Part shown: positions 17,246-24,803 of the stretch, piece after piece | Numbering within the stretch: the first letter of the stretch is position 1 | Layout of the letters: each line of letters begins with the position of its first letter | Assembly: GCA_017542725.1 (NCBI GenBank) | Contig: JAFXWR010000011.1 | Coordinates: 1 to 60,751 of the forward strand | From: Lachnospiraceae bacterium | GTDB taxonomy: Bacteria > Bacillota_A > Clostridia > Lachnospirales > Lachnospiraceae | DNA: 60,751 nucleotides | Direction of reading: 5' to 3' | Notes under the pieces: generated by a model | What the model was told of the DNA's origin: nothing | Seen by the model: only the letters and a program-made list of their open reading frames with translations | Database searches by the model: none | Program-made: the position numbers and the translations under genes

Positions 17246-18639
17246 TGGCTTATGTGATAGCCGTATGCGGTTCAGGTGGTAAGACCACACTTTGTAAAGA
17301 AATCGCCGCACGATATGCAAATGAAAATAAAAAAGTTTGTATAACTACAACCACAAACATGTGGTTTGATAGTGATGTAAGAAATAGTTTTTTTCAGGTG
17401 GAGGAATATGTTGTAGGGGACGAGCCCGGAAAAGTTTATTATGCTGGAAATGTTGACGAAATAAAGAAAAAATTAAAGCCATTAAATGAAGAAGACTATA
17501 AAAAACTTTGCGACATATTTGATTATGTAATTATAGAAGCCGATGGCAGCCGTGCAATGCCAATGAAAATCCCTTATGGCGTAGGGGCGAGCACTGCGAG
17601 CCCAAGTTGTAAGGGCGAGCTATGCGAGCCCATCATACCTAACAATGTAAATGAGATAGTCATAGTAGTTGGCATGGAATCCGTTGGCCGTAAAATCGGC
17701 TATATTTGCCACCGCTTTAATGAGTTTTATGGGAAAGATAAGTTCTTATCAGATAATAAGATAGAACCTGATACCATAGTTACAGAAAAATTAATAGATG
17801 ATTTCGTGAATCATTATTACTACAAGCCACTAAATGAGAAGTTTCCAAATACCAAAATATCTATTTATAAAAACGACTATGCTAAAATTGCTGTAAGAGC
17901 GACCGATAACTCCGTAGGGGCGAGCATTGCGAGCCCGTTCAAACTTTGCATGGCACTTTGTGCATCAGGATTTTCAAAAAGATTTGGAAACGAGAATAAA
18001 CTTTTAGCAAAAATTCCTATTACAAAACTTGTACTGGGTGACAAATACGATGAAAATAAGTTTAGTAAAGATGAAGCCACACAAAAATTTTTAAATAATG
18101 AAATTATGATTTATCAACTAATGATAGAGAAATTACTAGCAACTCAAGATAGTGTGTTGGGTAAATATTCAAAAGAATTAGGTAAAAATCATTTACAAAT
18201 TGATATAGCAGTAGTGACACAGTATGATGAAATCATAAATGATAAAAATTATAGTGACAAAGTTACAATGATTAAAAATGATAAAGCAGAACTTGGATTA
18301 TCATCGTCAATAAAAATTGCTGTTAAAAAATATAAGGACTTTGACGCAATTATGTTTATAAATTCTGATTTACCAAAACTTGATGAAGAAGAGCTCACAA
18401 GGTTTTTGTACTATAGCATTATGAATAATAATAAGATGGCATCGATGTTTACTGATATTCCTAAGAACCCGGCTTATTTCGAAAAAGAGTATTTTAATGA
18501 GATATTAAAGATAGATGGCGACAAGGGACCAAGAGAATTGCTTGATAACAACATAAAAGATCTATATAGATATTACATTGATCCAAATCAGTTATTTGAG
18601 ATTGACACCAAAGAAGATTTAGAAAAACTTAAATCGTAG
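17245..18639 (+). CDS. yqeC: YqeC-MocA fusion: selenium cofactor protein YqeC with NTP-transferase domain
   Basis: Residues 1-220 are YqeC: P-loop CGSGGKTT (8-15), 'VCITTTTNMW', 'DYVIIEADGSRAMPMKIP'. Residues about 233-464 are a MobA/MocA-like nucleotidyltransferase: 'MALCASGFSKRFGNENKLL', 'AELGLSSSIKIAV', 'MFINSDLPKL' (metal-binding Asp) and 'KGPRELL'. The two are usually separate genes of the selenium-dependent molybdenum hydroxylase trait. Dispersed repeats encode residues 113-120 (VGASTASP), 122-129 (CKGELCEP) and 224-231 (VGASIASP); the last lies exactly at the domain junction. The stop codon TAG also comes from a repeat. Predicted role: installing labile Se and modifying the molybdenum cofactor. 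Followed by yqeB. Confidence 0.87.
   Translation: MAYVIAVCGSGGKTTLCKEIAARYANENKKVCITTTTNMWFDSDVRNSFFQVEEYVVGDEPGKVYYAGNVDEIKKKLKPLNEEDYKKLCDIFDYVIIEADGSRAMPMKIPYGVGASTASPSCKGELCEPIIPNNVNEIVIVVGMESVGRKIGYICHRFNEFYGKDKFLSDNKIEPDTIVTEKLIDDFVNHYYYKPLNEKFPNTKISIYKNDYAKIAVRATDNSVGASIASPFKLCMALCASGFSKRFGNENKLLAKIPITKLVLGDKYDENKFSKDEATQKFLNNEIMIYQLMIEKLLATQDSVLGKYSKELGKNHLQIDIAVVTQYDEIINDKNYSDKVTMIKNDKAELGLSSSIKIAVKKYKDFDAIMFINSDLPKLDEEELTRFLYYSIMNNNKMASMFTDIPKNPAYFEKEYFNEILKIDGDKGPRELLDNNIKDLYRYYIDPNQLFEIDTKEDLEKLKS
17412..17428 (+). repeat. Internally deleted repeat copy in yqeC
   Basis: TGTAGGGG-A-CGAGCCCG: both ends of the repeat with the middle missing, read as VGDEPG. Could be chance similarity. 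Confidence 0.45.
17581..17631 (+). repeat. Two tandem dispersed repeats inside yqeC
   Basis: Copies at 17581-17603 and 17608-17631 are in the same orientation but translated in different frames: the first as VGASTASP, the second as CKGELCEP. The combined insertion keeps the yqeC frame. Confidence 0.9.
17914..17936 (+). repeat. Dispersed repeat at the YqeC/MocA domain junction
   Basis: GTAGGGGCGAG-CATTG-CGAGCCC, translated as VGASIASP, sits exactly between the YqeC and nucleotidyltransferase domains. Confidence 0.9.
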
Positions 18640-18660
18640 GGGCGAATGCTTGCGGAGCCC
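18636..18660 (+). repeat. Dispersed repeat supplying the yqeC stop codon
   Basis: GTAGGGGCGAA-TGCTTG-CGGAGCCC; its TAG is the stop codon of yqeC-mocA, and the repeat fills the gap to yqeB. Confidence 0.8.
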
Positions 18661-18673
18661 ATAGGAGAAATTT

Positions 18674-19507
18674 ATGGATTTTAGAAATTTAAAAGTACTA
18701 GTTCGTGGCGCTGGAGACCTTGCATCTGGCATAATATGGAACCTTGCCTATGCTGGGTTTAAAGTTGTGTGTACAGATGTAGAAAATCCATCTTGCATAA
18801 GGACTGAAGTTTCATTTTCAACTGCAATTTATGAAGGGGTTAAAACTCTTGGTGGAGTATCCTGTGTATATGTAAAAGATGAGAGTGATATAGAGAAAGT
18901 TTGGAATGATGGAAATGTTGCACTTCTCATAGACCCAGAGGCGAAAATTCTTGATAAAATGAAATTTGATGTTGTTGTAGATGCGATTCTTGCAAAGAGG
19001 AATCTTGGTACAAAAATAGATATGGCTGATATCGTTATTGGTGTTGGACCTGGGTTTACAGTAAATAAAGACTGTAACTTTGCAATTGAAACTATGAGAG
19101 GTCATACGCTTTCAAAAATTTATGAGAGCGGAAGCCCAATCCCTGATACAGGCACACCAGGTCTTATCGCAGCACACGGAGCAGATAGAGTTATGCATTC
19201 ACCATGTGAAGGAGTATTTCACAATATGCATAAGATTGGTGATGTAGTGAGACAGGATGATGTGTTATCAAGAGTTGAAGAATATGAAAATGGAAAGCCA
19301 AATGGAAAATTTATAATGCTCACAGCAAGTATCAATGGATTACTTCGCGGCATACTTAGAGATGGATATTATGCAAAGAAAGGACTTAAGGCAGCTGATA
19401 TAGATCCAAGACTTACAGAGCACGATAACTGCTTTACAATATCTGACAAAGCGAGATCAATTGGAGCAGCAGTTGTAACGACAATATTACATGCATACAA
19501 CAAATAG
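18674..19507 (+). CDS. yqeB: Selenium-dependent molybdenum hydroxylase accessory protein YqeB
   Basis: A 277-aa member of the EF2563/YqeB family, which co-occurs with selenium-dependent molybdenum hydroxylases. Recognised by 'VLVRGAGDLASGIIWNLAYAGF', 'DVENPSCIRTEVSFSTAIYEG', 'ILAKRNLGT', 'IGVGPGFTVNKDCNFAIETMRGH' and 'DTGTPGLIAAHGADRVMHSP'. An N-terminal Rossmann-like GAGDLASG motif suggests nucleotide binding. The reaction is unknown; maturation of the Se-containing cofactor is the accepted inference from phylogenetic profiles. Flanked on both sides by dispersed repeats, between yqeC and xdhC. Confidence 0.92.
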   Translation: MDFRNLKVLVRGAGDLASGIIWNLAYAGFKVVCTDVENPSCIRTEVSFSTAIYEGVKTLGGVSCVYVKDESDIEKVWNDGNVALLIDPEAKILDKMKFDVVVDAILAKRNLGTKIDMADIVIGVGPGFTVNKDCNFAIETMRGHTLSKIYESGSPIPDTGTPGLIAAHGADRVMHSPCEGVFHNMHKIGDVVRQDDVLSRVEEYENGKPNGKFIMLTASINGLLRGILRDGYYAKKGLKAADIDPRLTEHDNCFTISDKARSIGAAVVTTILHAYNK

Positions 19508-19531
19508 TGTAGGGGCGAACTTTAGGAGCCC
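19508..19531 (+). repeat. Dispersed repeat between yqeB and xdhC
   Basis: TGTAGGGGCGAA-CTTTAGGAGCCC starts directly after the yqeB stop and ends just before the GAAGGAG ribosome site of xdhC. Confidence 0.8.
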
Positions 19532-19543
19532 GAAGGAGACGAA

Positions 19544-20440
19544 ATGTTTGAGGATATAATAGAAAGAGCATTTGAATATTTAGAAGTTAACGAAGATTTG
19601 GAATTAGTTGAGATAGTAGAGTCATCAGCTGTTGGTACTCCAAGAAAGGCTGGAGCATTTATGTTTGTGGACGTAAATGCAGAGAGTTTTGGGACAGTAG
19701 GTGGTGGCAATGTAGAATATCAATCGACATTATATGCAAAAGAACTTCTTACAAAAAAACAAAGTGGTGAAAAAAAATATGAGTTAAGTCAAGCTGCAGC
19801 AGAAAATATAGGCATGGTTTGCGGCGGCGACAATCTTATGAAATTCACATACCTTACTAATGATGAAAAATCTAAAGCGATATTAAATGAATTAAAAGAA
19901 AAAAATAAAAGTAAAAATACAGTATATATTTTTGGCGGTGGACATGTAAGTATAGAACTTGCGAAAACTCTTAAGTATGTAGGCTTTGAATACGTGGTTT
20001 GGGATGATAGAGAAAATTTTGCAAATGTAGAAAGATTTCCAGAAGCCAAAGAAGTAATCTGTGCACCATTTGAAAATATTTTAGAAAGAATTAAAATTAC
20101 AAAAAATGATATGGTTGTAGTGATGACAAGAGGACACGTATACGATTACATGGCAGAGAAACAAGTGCTTAAATCTGAAGCTGCATATATAGGTGTTATA
20201 GGAAGCAGTAGCAAAAATAAAGTTATAAGAGAGAAACTCTTAACAGATGGGTATTCTGAAGAAGAAATAAATAGAGTTTGTGCACCAATTGGTATACCGA
20301 TTGCAGCTGATACTCCTGAAGAAATTGCTATATCAATTGCTGCTGAGATAATTATGTTTAGATCAAAGCTTGAAGGTAGAAGAAAAATAATGGGAGACAA
20401 TCCGTTACTAACTATATATGAGGAAAAGTTGGGCTCGTAG
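19544..20440 (+). CDS. xdhC: XdhC-family molybdenum hydroxylase maturation protein
   Basis: XdhC-type chaperone that binds molybdenum cofactor, helps sulfuration and insertion into xanthine-dehydrogenase-like enzymes. Evidence: N-terminal 'VEIVESSAVGTPRKAGAFMFV', 'GTVGGGNVEYQ' and 'NIGMVCGGDNLMKF' (cofactor-domain Cys), then a Rossmann domain with 'VYIFGGGHVSIELAKTL' and a C-terminal 'YIGVIGSSSK' and 'APIGIPIAADTPEEIAISIAAEI'. 298 aa is normal. The stop codon lies within an inverted dispersed repeat. No hydroxylase structural gene is in the window. Confidence 0.92.
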   Translation: MFEDIIERAFEYLEVNEDLELVEIVESSAVGTPRKAGAFMFVDVNAESFGTVGGGNVEYQSTLYAKELLTKKQSGEKKYELSQAAAENIGMVCGGDNLMKFTYLTNDEKSKAILNELKEKNKSKNTVYIFGGGHVSIELAKTLKYVGFEYVVWDDRENFANVERFPEAKEVICAPFENILERIKITKNDMVVVMTRGHVYDYMAEKQVLKSEAAYIGVIGSSSKNKVIREKLLTDGYSEEEINRVCAPIGIPIAADTPEEIAISIAAEIIMFRSKLEGRRKIMGDNPLLTIYEEKLGS

Positions 20441-20454
20441 AACTCGTTCGTGCA
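20431..20454 (-). repeat. Inverted dispersed repeat spanning the xdhC stop codon
   Basis: GGGCTCGTAG-AACTCGTTCGTGCA, an inverted copy; its TAG (20438-20440) terminates xdhC. Confidence 0.75.
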
Positions 20455-20474
20455 AGTTACAATATGGAGTAGCA

Positions 20475-20840
20475 ATGAATATAGAGAAAAATGTTTATAA
20501 AAAAATAAAACCCTTAGTTAGAGTTTCGTTTGTTGGAAAAGAAAAGTTTTTCGGCAAAGGAATTGCTGAACTTTTACAGTTGGTTGATAAATACGGCACA
20601 ATTCAAAAAGCATGCAAGAGCATGGACATGTCATATTCTAAGGCATGGAAAATTATCAATAGATTAGAAAAAGAACTTGGATTTAAAGTGCTTGAGACAA
20701 AGGCAGGTGGAAAAAAGGGCGGAGAGTCATATCTTACTGAAGATGCAAAAGATTTGTTGAAACGATTTAGTAAAATGATAAAAGAAGTTGAAGATTATTC
20801 TGGAAAGTCATATAAGAAGTATTTTTTGAAAAAATGTTAA
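20475..20840 (+). CDS. ModE-type winged-helix regulator (DNA-binding domain only)
   Basis: A 121-aa protein matching the N-terminal LysR-like HTH of ModE: 'FFGKGIAELLQLVDKYGTIQKACKSMDMSYSKAWKIINRLEKELGFKVLE' and 'GGKKGGESYLTEDAKDLL'. The molybdate-binding Mop/TOBE domains of full ModE are absent; a stand-alone two-Mop protein is encoded at 41565. I prefer the ATG at 20475 (GGAG five bases upstream) to the in-frame ATG at 20418, which would read through the repeat. Likely regulates Mo or Se genes; overlaps the next gene by 7 bp. Confidence 0.85.
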   Translation: MNIEKNVYKKIKPLVRVSFVGKEKFFGKGIAELLQLVDKYGTIQKACKSMDMSYSKAWKIINRLEKELGFKVLETKAGGKKGGESYLTEDAKDLLKRFSKMIKEVEDYSGKSYKKYFLKKC

Positions 20841-21070
20841 AAAAGAAATTGAAATTGATAGTAACATTTTATACCACAAGTGCTGCCATGGCTACTGAGA
20901 AAGCTTGTAAAGAAAATAATATAGACGGAAGTCTTATCTCGGCGCCAAGAGAATTGTCGGCAGACTGCGGCATTGCTTTTGCTACAGGTGTAGAAAATAA
21001 AGAAGTGATGGAAAAACTTTTACAAGATAAAAAAATTGAGTATGAAAAATTGGTCGAGGTCGAAGTTTGA
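20834..21070 (+). CDS. DUF3343 protein, first copy
   Basis: A 78-aa single-domain protein of the DUF3343 family: 'KLIVTFYTTSAAMATEKACKENNI', 'LISAPRELSADCGIAFATG'. The conserved Cys in SADCGIA is retained. The family is found beside yedF/yedE genes and has been suggested to act in Se or S transfer, without biochemical proof. It overlaps the ModE-like gene by 7 bp and the following gene by 4 bp, so translation is coupled. A paralog lies at 42613 after yedF. Confidence 0.88.
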   Translation: MLKKKLKLIVTFYTTSAAMATEKACKENNIDGSLISAPRELSADCGIAFATGVENKEVMEKLLQDKKIEYEKLVEVEV

Positions 21071-21876
21071 TTGTAAAGAAATTAGAAAATATTGATTATA
21101 TAGTATTTGACCCATCAAAAAATATTACAGCCCTTATCATATCTAAAGTTGATCCATCATCTTATATTGACATTTCAAAGAAGATAATGGATAAAGAGCC
21201 ACAGGTTGAGCAAGTTGGATTTTTAACATATGATGGTGGTCTAGACATTTCACTTAGGATGGCAGGCGGAGAGTTTTGTGGAAACGCTACTATGTGTGCT
21301 GCAGTTTATTGTGCTATAAAAAATGATTTATCAAAGGCTAGTGTCAAAGTTAAAGTATTAGGTGTAGATGAAATTATAAATGTAGAAGTTAAAAAGACAA
21401 ATGACAACGAGTGGGAAGGAATAGTAAAGATGCCAAATGCACTTGAGATTAAAAATGTGACGTTCCCAGATGGAAAGATTTTGCCAGTAGTATTTTACTC
21501 AAGAATTGCGCACATTATAATTCAAGATGATGTTGGTATAAAATCCATACATGATAAAGAAAGGGCAGAATTGACTATCAAGAAATATTGCGATTTCTTA
21601 AAAGTACCTGCTCTTGGCATGATGTATTTTAATTCAAAAGACACCAATTTGGTTCCTCTCGTATATGTAAAATCAGTAGATACATTATTTTGGGAGAATT
21701 CTTGCGCAAGTGGTACTACTGCTGTCGGAGCGTGGATTTTTAGTAATAATAATGAAAATAACATAGGAAAAAGCTTGAAAATCAATGTAAACCAGCCAAG
21801 CAAGGCAGTTCTTACTATATATAACGATGATAATGGAAGCATTTACTTGAAGGGTAACGTAAGGATAGACGCTTAG
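21067..21876 (+). CDS. DapF-like (diaminopimelate epimerase fold) protein
   Basis: Two half-domains with the cofactor-independent epimerase motifs: 'MAGGEFCGNATMCAA' (first catalytic Cys) and 'NSCASGTTAVGAW' (second). Both catalytic Cys are present, so racemase or epimerase activity is plausible. Sequence around them differs from canonical DapF (GNDF motif at the start is absent), closer to the histidine-racemase/CntK-type relatives. Starts with TTG, overlapping the DUF3343 gene by 4 bp. Its position in a Se/Mo operon is unexplained; an alternative is a role in a metallophore or Se-amino-acid pathway. Confidence 0.75.
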   Translation: MIVKKLENIDYIVFDPSKNITALIISKVDPSSYIDISKKIMDKEPQVEQVGFLTYDGGLDISLRMAGGEFCGNATMCAAVYCAIKNDLSKASVKVKVLGVDEIINVEVKKTNDNEWEGIVKMPNALEIKNVTFPDGKILPVVFYSRIAHIIIQDDVGIKSIHDKERAELTIKKYCDFLKVPALGMMYFNSKDTNLVPLVYVKSVDTLFWENSCASGTTAVGAWIFSNNNENNIGKSLKINVNQPSKAVLTIYNDDNGSIYLKGNVRIDA

Positions 21877-21890
21877 ACCTTATATTATTG

Positions 21891-21918
21891 TTGATTTTTT
21901 GCTTATTTATGCTATAAT
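21891..21918 (+). promoter_or_regulatory. Promoter of the tRNA-Sec-like RNA / yedE leader
   Basis: TTGATT (21891-21896), 16-bp spacer ending in TGC, TATAAT (21913-21918). Start expected near 21925, 30 nt before the tRNA-like element. Confidence 0.8.
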
Positions 21919-21954
21919 TTATACATAATTGAATAAATGAATTTCATTAGATAG

Positions 21955-22015
21955 GGAATTTTCTTATTCTCTGGTGAGAAAAGTAGTGTTGTGGGTTCGA
22001 TTCCCAAAAATTCCG
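21955..22015 (+). ncRNA. 61-nt tRNA-Sec-like element lacking anticodon and variable arms
   Basis: GGAATTTT (21955-21962) pairs over 8 bp with AAAATTCC (22007-22014), followed by G, as the discriminator of tRNA-Sec, and then ACCA. A D-arm TTCTC-TGGT-GAGAA (21967-21980) resembles the tRNA-Sec D arm (TCTCCGGTGAG in E. coli). A T-arm has TGGG-TTCGATT-CCCA (21992-22006). Only ten bases join D and T arms, so no anticodon is possible. It has its own promoter and a terminator at 22076. Options: decayed selC, or a tRNA mimic in the leader of the selenium gene yedE. Confidence 0.7.
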
Positions 22016-22075
22016 ACCATGTATCTTATGTTAAAGAAGAGAGAAGCAAAGTTATTTGGTTTTCTATTTTTAATG

Positions 22076-22106
22076 AGATTCTTTTCGTGTAGGAAGAATC
22101 TTTTTT
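22076..22106 (+). terminator. Terminator or attenuator between tRNA-like RNA and yedE
   Basis: AGATTCTT (22076-22083) pairs with AAGAATCT (22094-22101) followed by a T-run. yedE starts 94 nt further on; I see no strong second promoter in between, so read-through may drive yedE. The rest of the 320-base gap between 21877 and 22199 holds nothing else I recognise. Confidence 0.8.
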
Positions 22107-22199
22107 ATTTGCAGAAACCATGATAAAGAGACATGATAATGAAATCCATTTATCCAAAAGTGTATAAAGAGCGAAGGCTCAGAAATTTGGAGGATCATT

Positions 22200-23354
22200 A
22201 TGAAAACAAAAGTTAACCCACTAATTATTGTTACAGGACTTTTAATTGGTGTAGCAGCAGTAGTGCTTACAAAATTTGGAAACCCAAAGAACATGGGATT
22301 CTGTATTGCATGTTTTATTAGAGACATCGCAGGAACTACAAAACTTCAAACAGCACCAGTTGTGCAGTATTTAAGACCAGAGATAGTTGGTATCGTTCTT
22401 GGTTCTATGATTATGGCAATTGCTTCAGGTGAGTGGAGAGCAAAAGCAGGATCAAGTCCAGCACTTAGATTCATTCTTGGATTTATGGTAATGGTTGGTG
22501 CACTTATTTTCCTTGGATGCCCACTTCGTATGGTTATCAGAATGGGTGGCGGAGATTTAAATGCATTCGTTGGTCTTGCAGGATTTGCAGTTGGAATTTT
22601 AATAGGTGTTGCATTCCTTAAGAAAGGATTTGGACTTAAGAGAAATTACGATGTTGCAAATCTCGATGGTTTAGTGCTCCCAGTTGTATTAGTTATCTTA
22701 TTTGTATTATTCTTTATGGCATGGCCAGCACTTTCAAAGTATGTTGCTGATGTAAAAGCAGGTGTTGAGGGAGCAAAGAATCCTACATCATTTGCAATTT
22801 CTACATCTGGTCCAGGATCTATGCACGCACCTATCTTCATGGCATTAGTTGCAGGACTTATAGTTGGAGTTCTCGCACAAAAATCACGTATGTGTATGGT
22901 TGGCGGAATCAGAGACATAGTAATGTTTAAGAATTTCAATTTAATTATAGGATTTGTATGCGTATTTGTTGCAGTTATGGTTGGAAATATCGTTTTTGGA
23001 AACTTTAAAGGATTTTCAACGTTATCTCAACCAATAGCACACTCAAGTCAACTTTGGAACTTCCTTGGCATGGTAATAGTTGGATGGGGTTCTTGCCTCC
23101 TTGGTGGATGCCCACTTCGTCAACTTATCCTTGCTGGCGAAGGAAATGGTGACTCAGCAGTAACAGTTATTGGTATGCTTGTTGGTGCAGCATTTGCACA
23201 TAACTTTGCACTTGCAGGTGGTGCTGACCCTGGTATGGTTGATGGAGCATATAAGGTATTCTCACTTAGTAATAATGGTAAGTTTGCAGCAGTATGTTGC
23301 CTTATAGCACTTCTCGTAATTTCGTTTACTAATTTAAACGCAGAGGAAAAATAA
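22200..23354 (+). CDS. yedE: Selenium metabolism membrane protein YedE
   Basis: A YeeE/YedE-family transporter with about ten transmembrane helices and the duplicated signatures 'FLGCPLRMVIRMGGGDLNAFVGLAGFAVGILIGV' and 'LLGGCPLRQLILAGEGNGDSAVTVIGMLVG', plus 'SRMCMVGGIRDIVMF'. Each carries a Cys on the transport path, as in thiosulfate channel YeeE. The 384-aa form belongs to the YedE type that co-occurs with selenium trait genes and is predicted to import a selenium compound. GGAGG lies upstream; the stop overlaps the start of the SirA/TusA gene by one base. Confidence 0.92.
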   Translation: MKTKVNPLIIVTGLLIGVAAVVLTKFGNPKNMGFCIACFIRDIAGTTKLQTAPVVQYLRPEIVGIVLGSMIMAIASGEWRAKAGSSPALRFILGFMVMVGALIFLGCPLRMVIRMGGGDLNAFVGLAGFAVGILIGVAFLKKGFGLKRNYDVANLDGLVLPVVLVILFVLFFMAWPALSKYVADVKAGVEGAKNPTSFAISTSGPGSMHAPIFMALVAGLIVGVLAQKSRMCMVGGIRDIVMFKNFNLIIGFVCVFVAVMVGNIVFGNFKGFSTLSQPIAHSSQLWNFLGMVIVGWGSCLLGGCPLRQLILAGEGNGDSAVTVIGMLVGAAFAHNFALAGGADPGMVDGAYKVFSLSNNGKFAAVCCLIALLVISFTNLNAEEK

Positions 23355-23557
23355 TGGTAGATGCACGAGGATATGCTTGTCCGCGACCAGTAATGATGGT
23401 GGACGAAGAGATAAAGAAAAACAATCCAAGTGAATTGGTTGTATTGGTAGACAACCGCACAGCAGAAAAAAATGTGAGTAATCACGCAGAGTCGCTTGGA
23501 TATAAAGTTACTCACGAAAAAGAAGGTAGAGATTTTAAACTCACTTTAAATAAGTAG
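23354..23557 (+). CDS. TusA/SirA-family sulfur (selenium) carrier protein
   Basis: A 67-aa TusA-like protein: 'DARGYACPRPVMMVDEEI' contains the CPxP motif whose Cys carries persulfide, or here possibly perselenide. Overlap with yedE by one base suggests direct hand-over from channel to carrier, as in YeeE-TusA pairs. The stop codon is supplied by the dispersed repeat that follows. The cysteine desulfurase gene is next. Confidence 0.92.
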   Translation: MVDARGYACPRPVMMVDEEIKKNNPSELVVLVDNRTAEKNVSNHAESLGYKVTHEKEGRDFKLTLNK

Positions 23558-23576
23558 GGGCGAGTTTTACGAGCCC
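23554..23576 (+). repeat. Dispersed repeat supplying the stop codon of the TusA-like gene
   Basis: GTAGGGGCGAG-TTTTA-CGAGCCC; the TAG at 23555 ends the upstream gene. Confidence 0.85.
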
Positions 23577-23586
23577 AATAAATAAT

Positions 23587-24717
23587 ATGATTTACCTAGA
23601 TAACGCAGCGACAACTTTAAAAAAACCAGAACAAGTTATTGATGCTGTTGTAAATGCTATGAGAACGCAGGGCAATGCTTCTCGCGGAGCTCACAATGCC
23701 ACACTTTCGGCATCAAGAGTTGTTTACGATGCAAGAGTGAAAATTGCAAAGTTCTTTAATTTTGATACACCTTCAAATGTTATATTCACGTGTAATTCCA
23801 CTGAAGCACTAAATATAGCAATTAATGGAACAATAAAAGAAGGGTACAAAGTTGTGTCAACTGATATAGAGCATAATTCTGTTTTAAGACCACTTTATCA
23901 TTTGCAAAAGGCAAAAAACATTGATTTGCAATTTGTAAATGCGGATGTAAATGGAGTTTTAGACCTAAATCAGTTTGAAAAAATTTGCGATGATAATACA
24001 AAGGTTGTTGTAGTAAATCATATTTCAAACCTTACTGGAAATGTAAATGACATAAAAACTATTTCAAAAATTGCTCATAATGCGGGAGCAATTTTGATAG
24101 TGGATGGTTCTCAGTCAGCAGGAACTATGTCTGTTGATGTGAAAGATCTAGGTATAGATATATACTGCTTCACAGGACATAAAGGTCTATTTGGTCCTCA
24201 AGGCACCGGCGGACTCCTTGTAAAAGAAGGAGTTGAAGTCGAAGCATTTAAAAGAGGTGGTAGCGGGGTTAAAACTTATGAAGAAGATCAACCAAATGAG
24301 TACCCAACTCGTCTCGAAGCAGGAACACTTAATTCTCATGGTATAGCAGGACTCTCTGCTGCTATAGATTTTATAAATGAAATAGGTGTGGAGAATATTC
24401 ACAAGAAAGAGAGAGAACTCACAGAATATTTTTATAATGAAGTTATAAAAATTGATGGGGTTAAAGTGTATGGCGATTTTTCATCACACGCCGCAATTGT
24501 ATCTTTAAATGTAAAAGATTATGATTCCGGAGAAGTTTCAGATGCTTTATCAAATGATTATGGCATAGCAACGAGACCAGGAGCACATTGTGCACCTCGT
24601 CTTCATATTGCACTTGGTACAAAATATCAGGGGGCAGTTCGTTTTAGTTTTTCTTACTTTACTACAAAAGAAGAACTTGATGCCGCAATCAATGCTTTAA
24701 AGGAGATAGCAAGTTAA
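23587..24717 (+). CDS. Class V aminotransferase, cysteine desulfurase family (EF2568 type)
   Basis: PLP enzyme of the CsdA/NifS-like group; the EF2568 type is linked to selenium hydroxylase genes. Visible: start 'MIYLDNAATTLKKPEQV', 'FTCNSTEALNIAINGTI', PLP-Asp 'LIVDGSQSAG', Schiff-base Lys in 'CFTGHKGLFGPQGTGGLL', and the C-terminal Cys loop 'ATRPGAHCAPRLH'. It should supply persulfide, or selenium from selenocysteine, to the TusA-like and YedF carriers. 376 aa is standard. No clear Shine-Dalgarno is visible: the repeat occupies the space upstream. Confidence 0.9.
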   Translation: MIYLDNAATTLKKPEQVIDAVVNAMRTQGNASRGAHNATLSASRVVYDARVKIAKFFNFDTPSNVIFTCNSTEALNIAINGTIKEGYKVVSTDIEHNSVLRPLYHLQKAKNIDLQFVNADVNGVLDLNQFEKICDDNTKVVVVNHISNLTGNVNDIKTISKIAHNAGAILIVDGSQSAGTMSVDVKDLGIDIYCFTGHKGLFGPQGTGGLLVKEGVEVEAFKRGGSGVKTYEEDQPNEYPTRLEAGTLNSHGIAGLSAAIDFINEIGVENIHKKERELTEYFYNEVIKIDGVKVYGDFSSHAAIVSLNVKDYDSGEVSDALSNDYGIATRPGAHCAPRLHIALGTKYQGAVRFSFSYFTTKEELDAAINALKEIAS

Positions 24718-24744
24718 AGTAGATATAAGTGTCACAAATTGTCA

Positions 24745-24790
24745 GGGCTCGCACAGCTCGCCCGTACGTAGGCGCGAGTTTTACGAGCGC
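24745..24790. repeat. Head-to-head pair of dispersed repeats
   Basis: Inverted copy 24745-24767 (GGGCTCGCACAG-CTCGCCCGTAC) joined to a forward copy 24768-24790 (GTAGGCGCGAG-TTTTACGAGCGC). Same architecture as 4971-5018; the forward unit has G-to-C changes kept on both sides of the stem. Confidence 0.88.
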
Positions 24791-24803
24791 AAATGCTTAA
24801 TTT

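Noticed and set aside
17581..17936. Regularly recurring 23-24-bp repeats as a CRISPR array
   Set aside because: Copies are dispersed over 57 kb with variable spacing and both orientations, lie inside conserved genes, and there are no spacers of uniform length or cas genes.
21955..22015. Ordinary tRNA gene
   Set aside because: Acceptor, D and T arms are recognisable, but only ten bases separate D and T arms; there is no anticodon stem, so it cannot decode.
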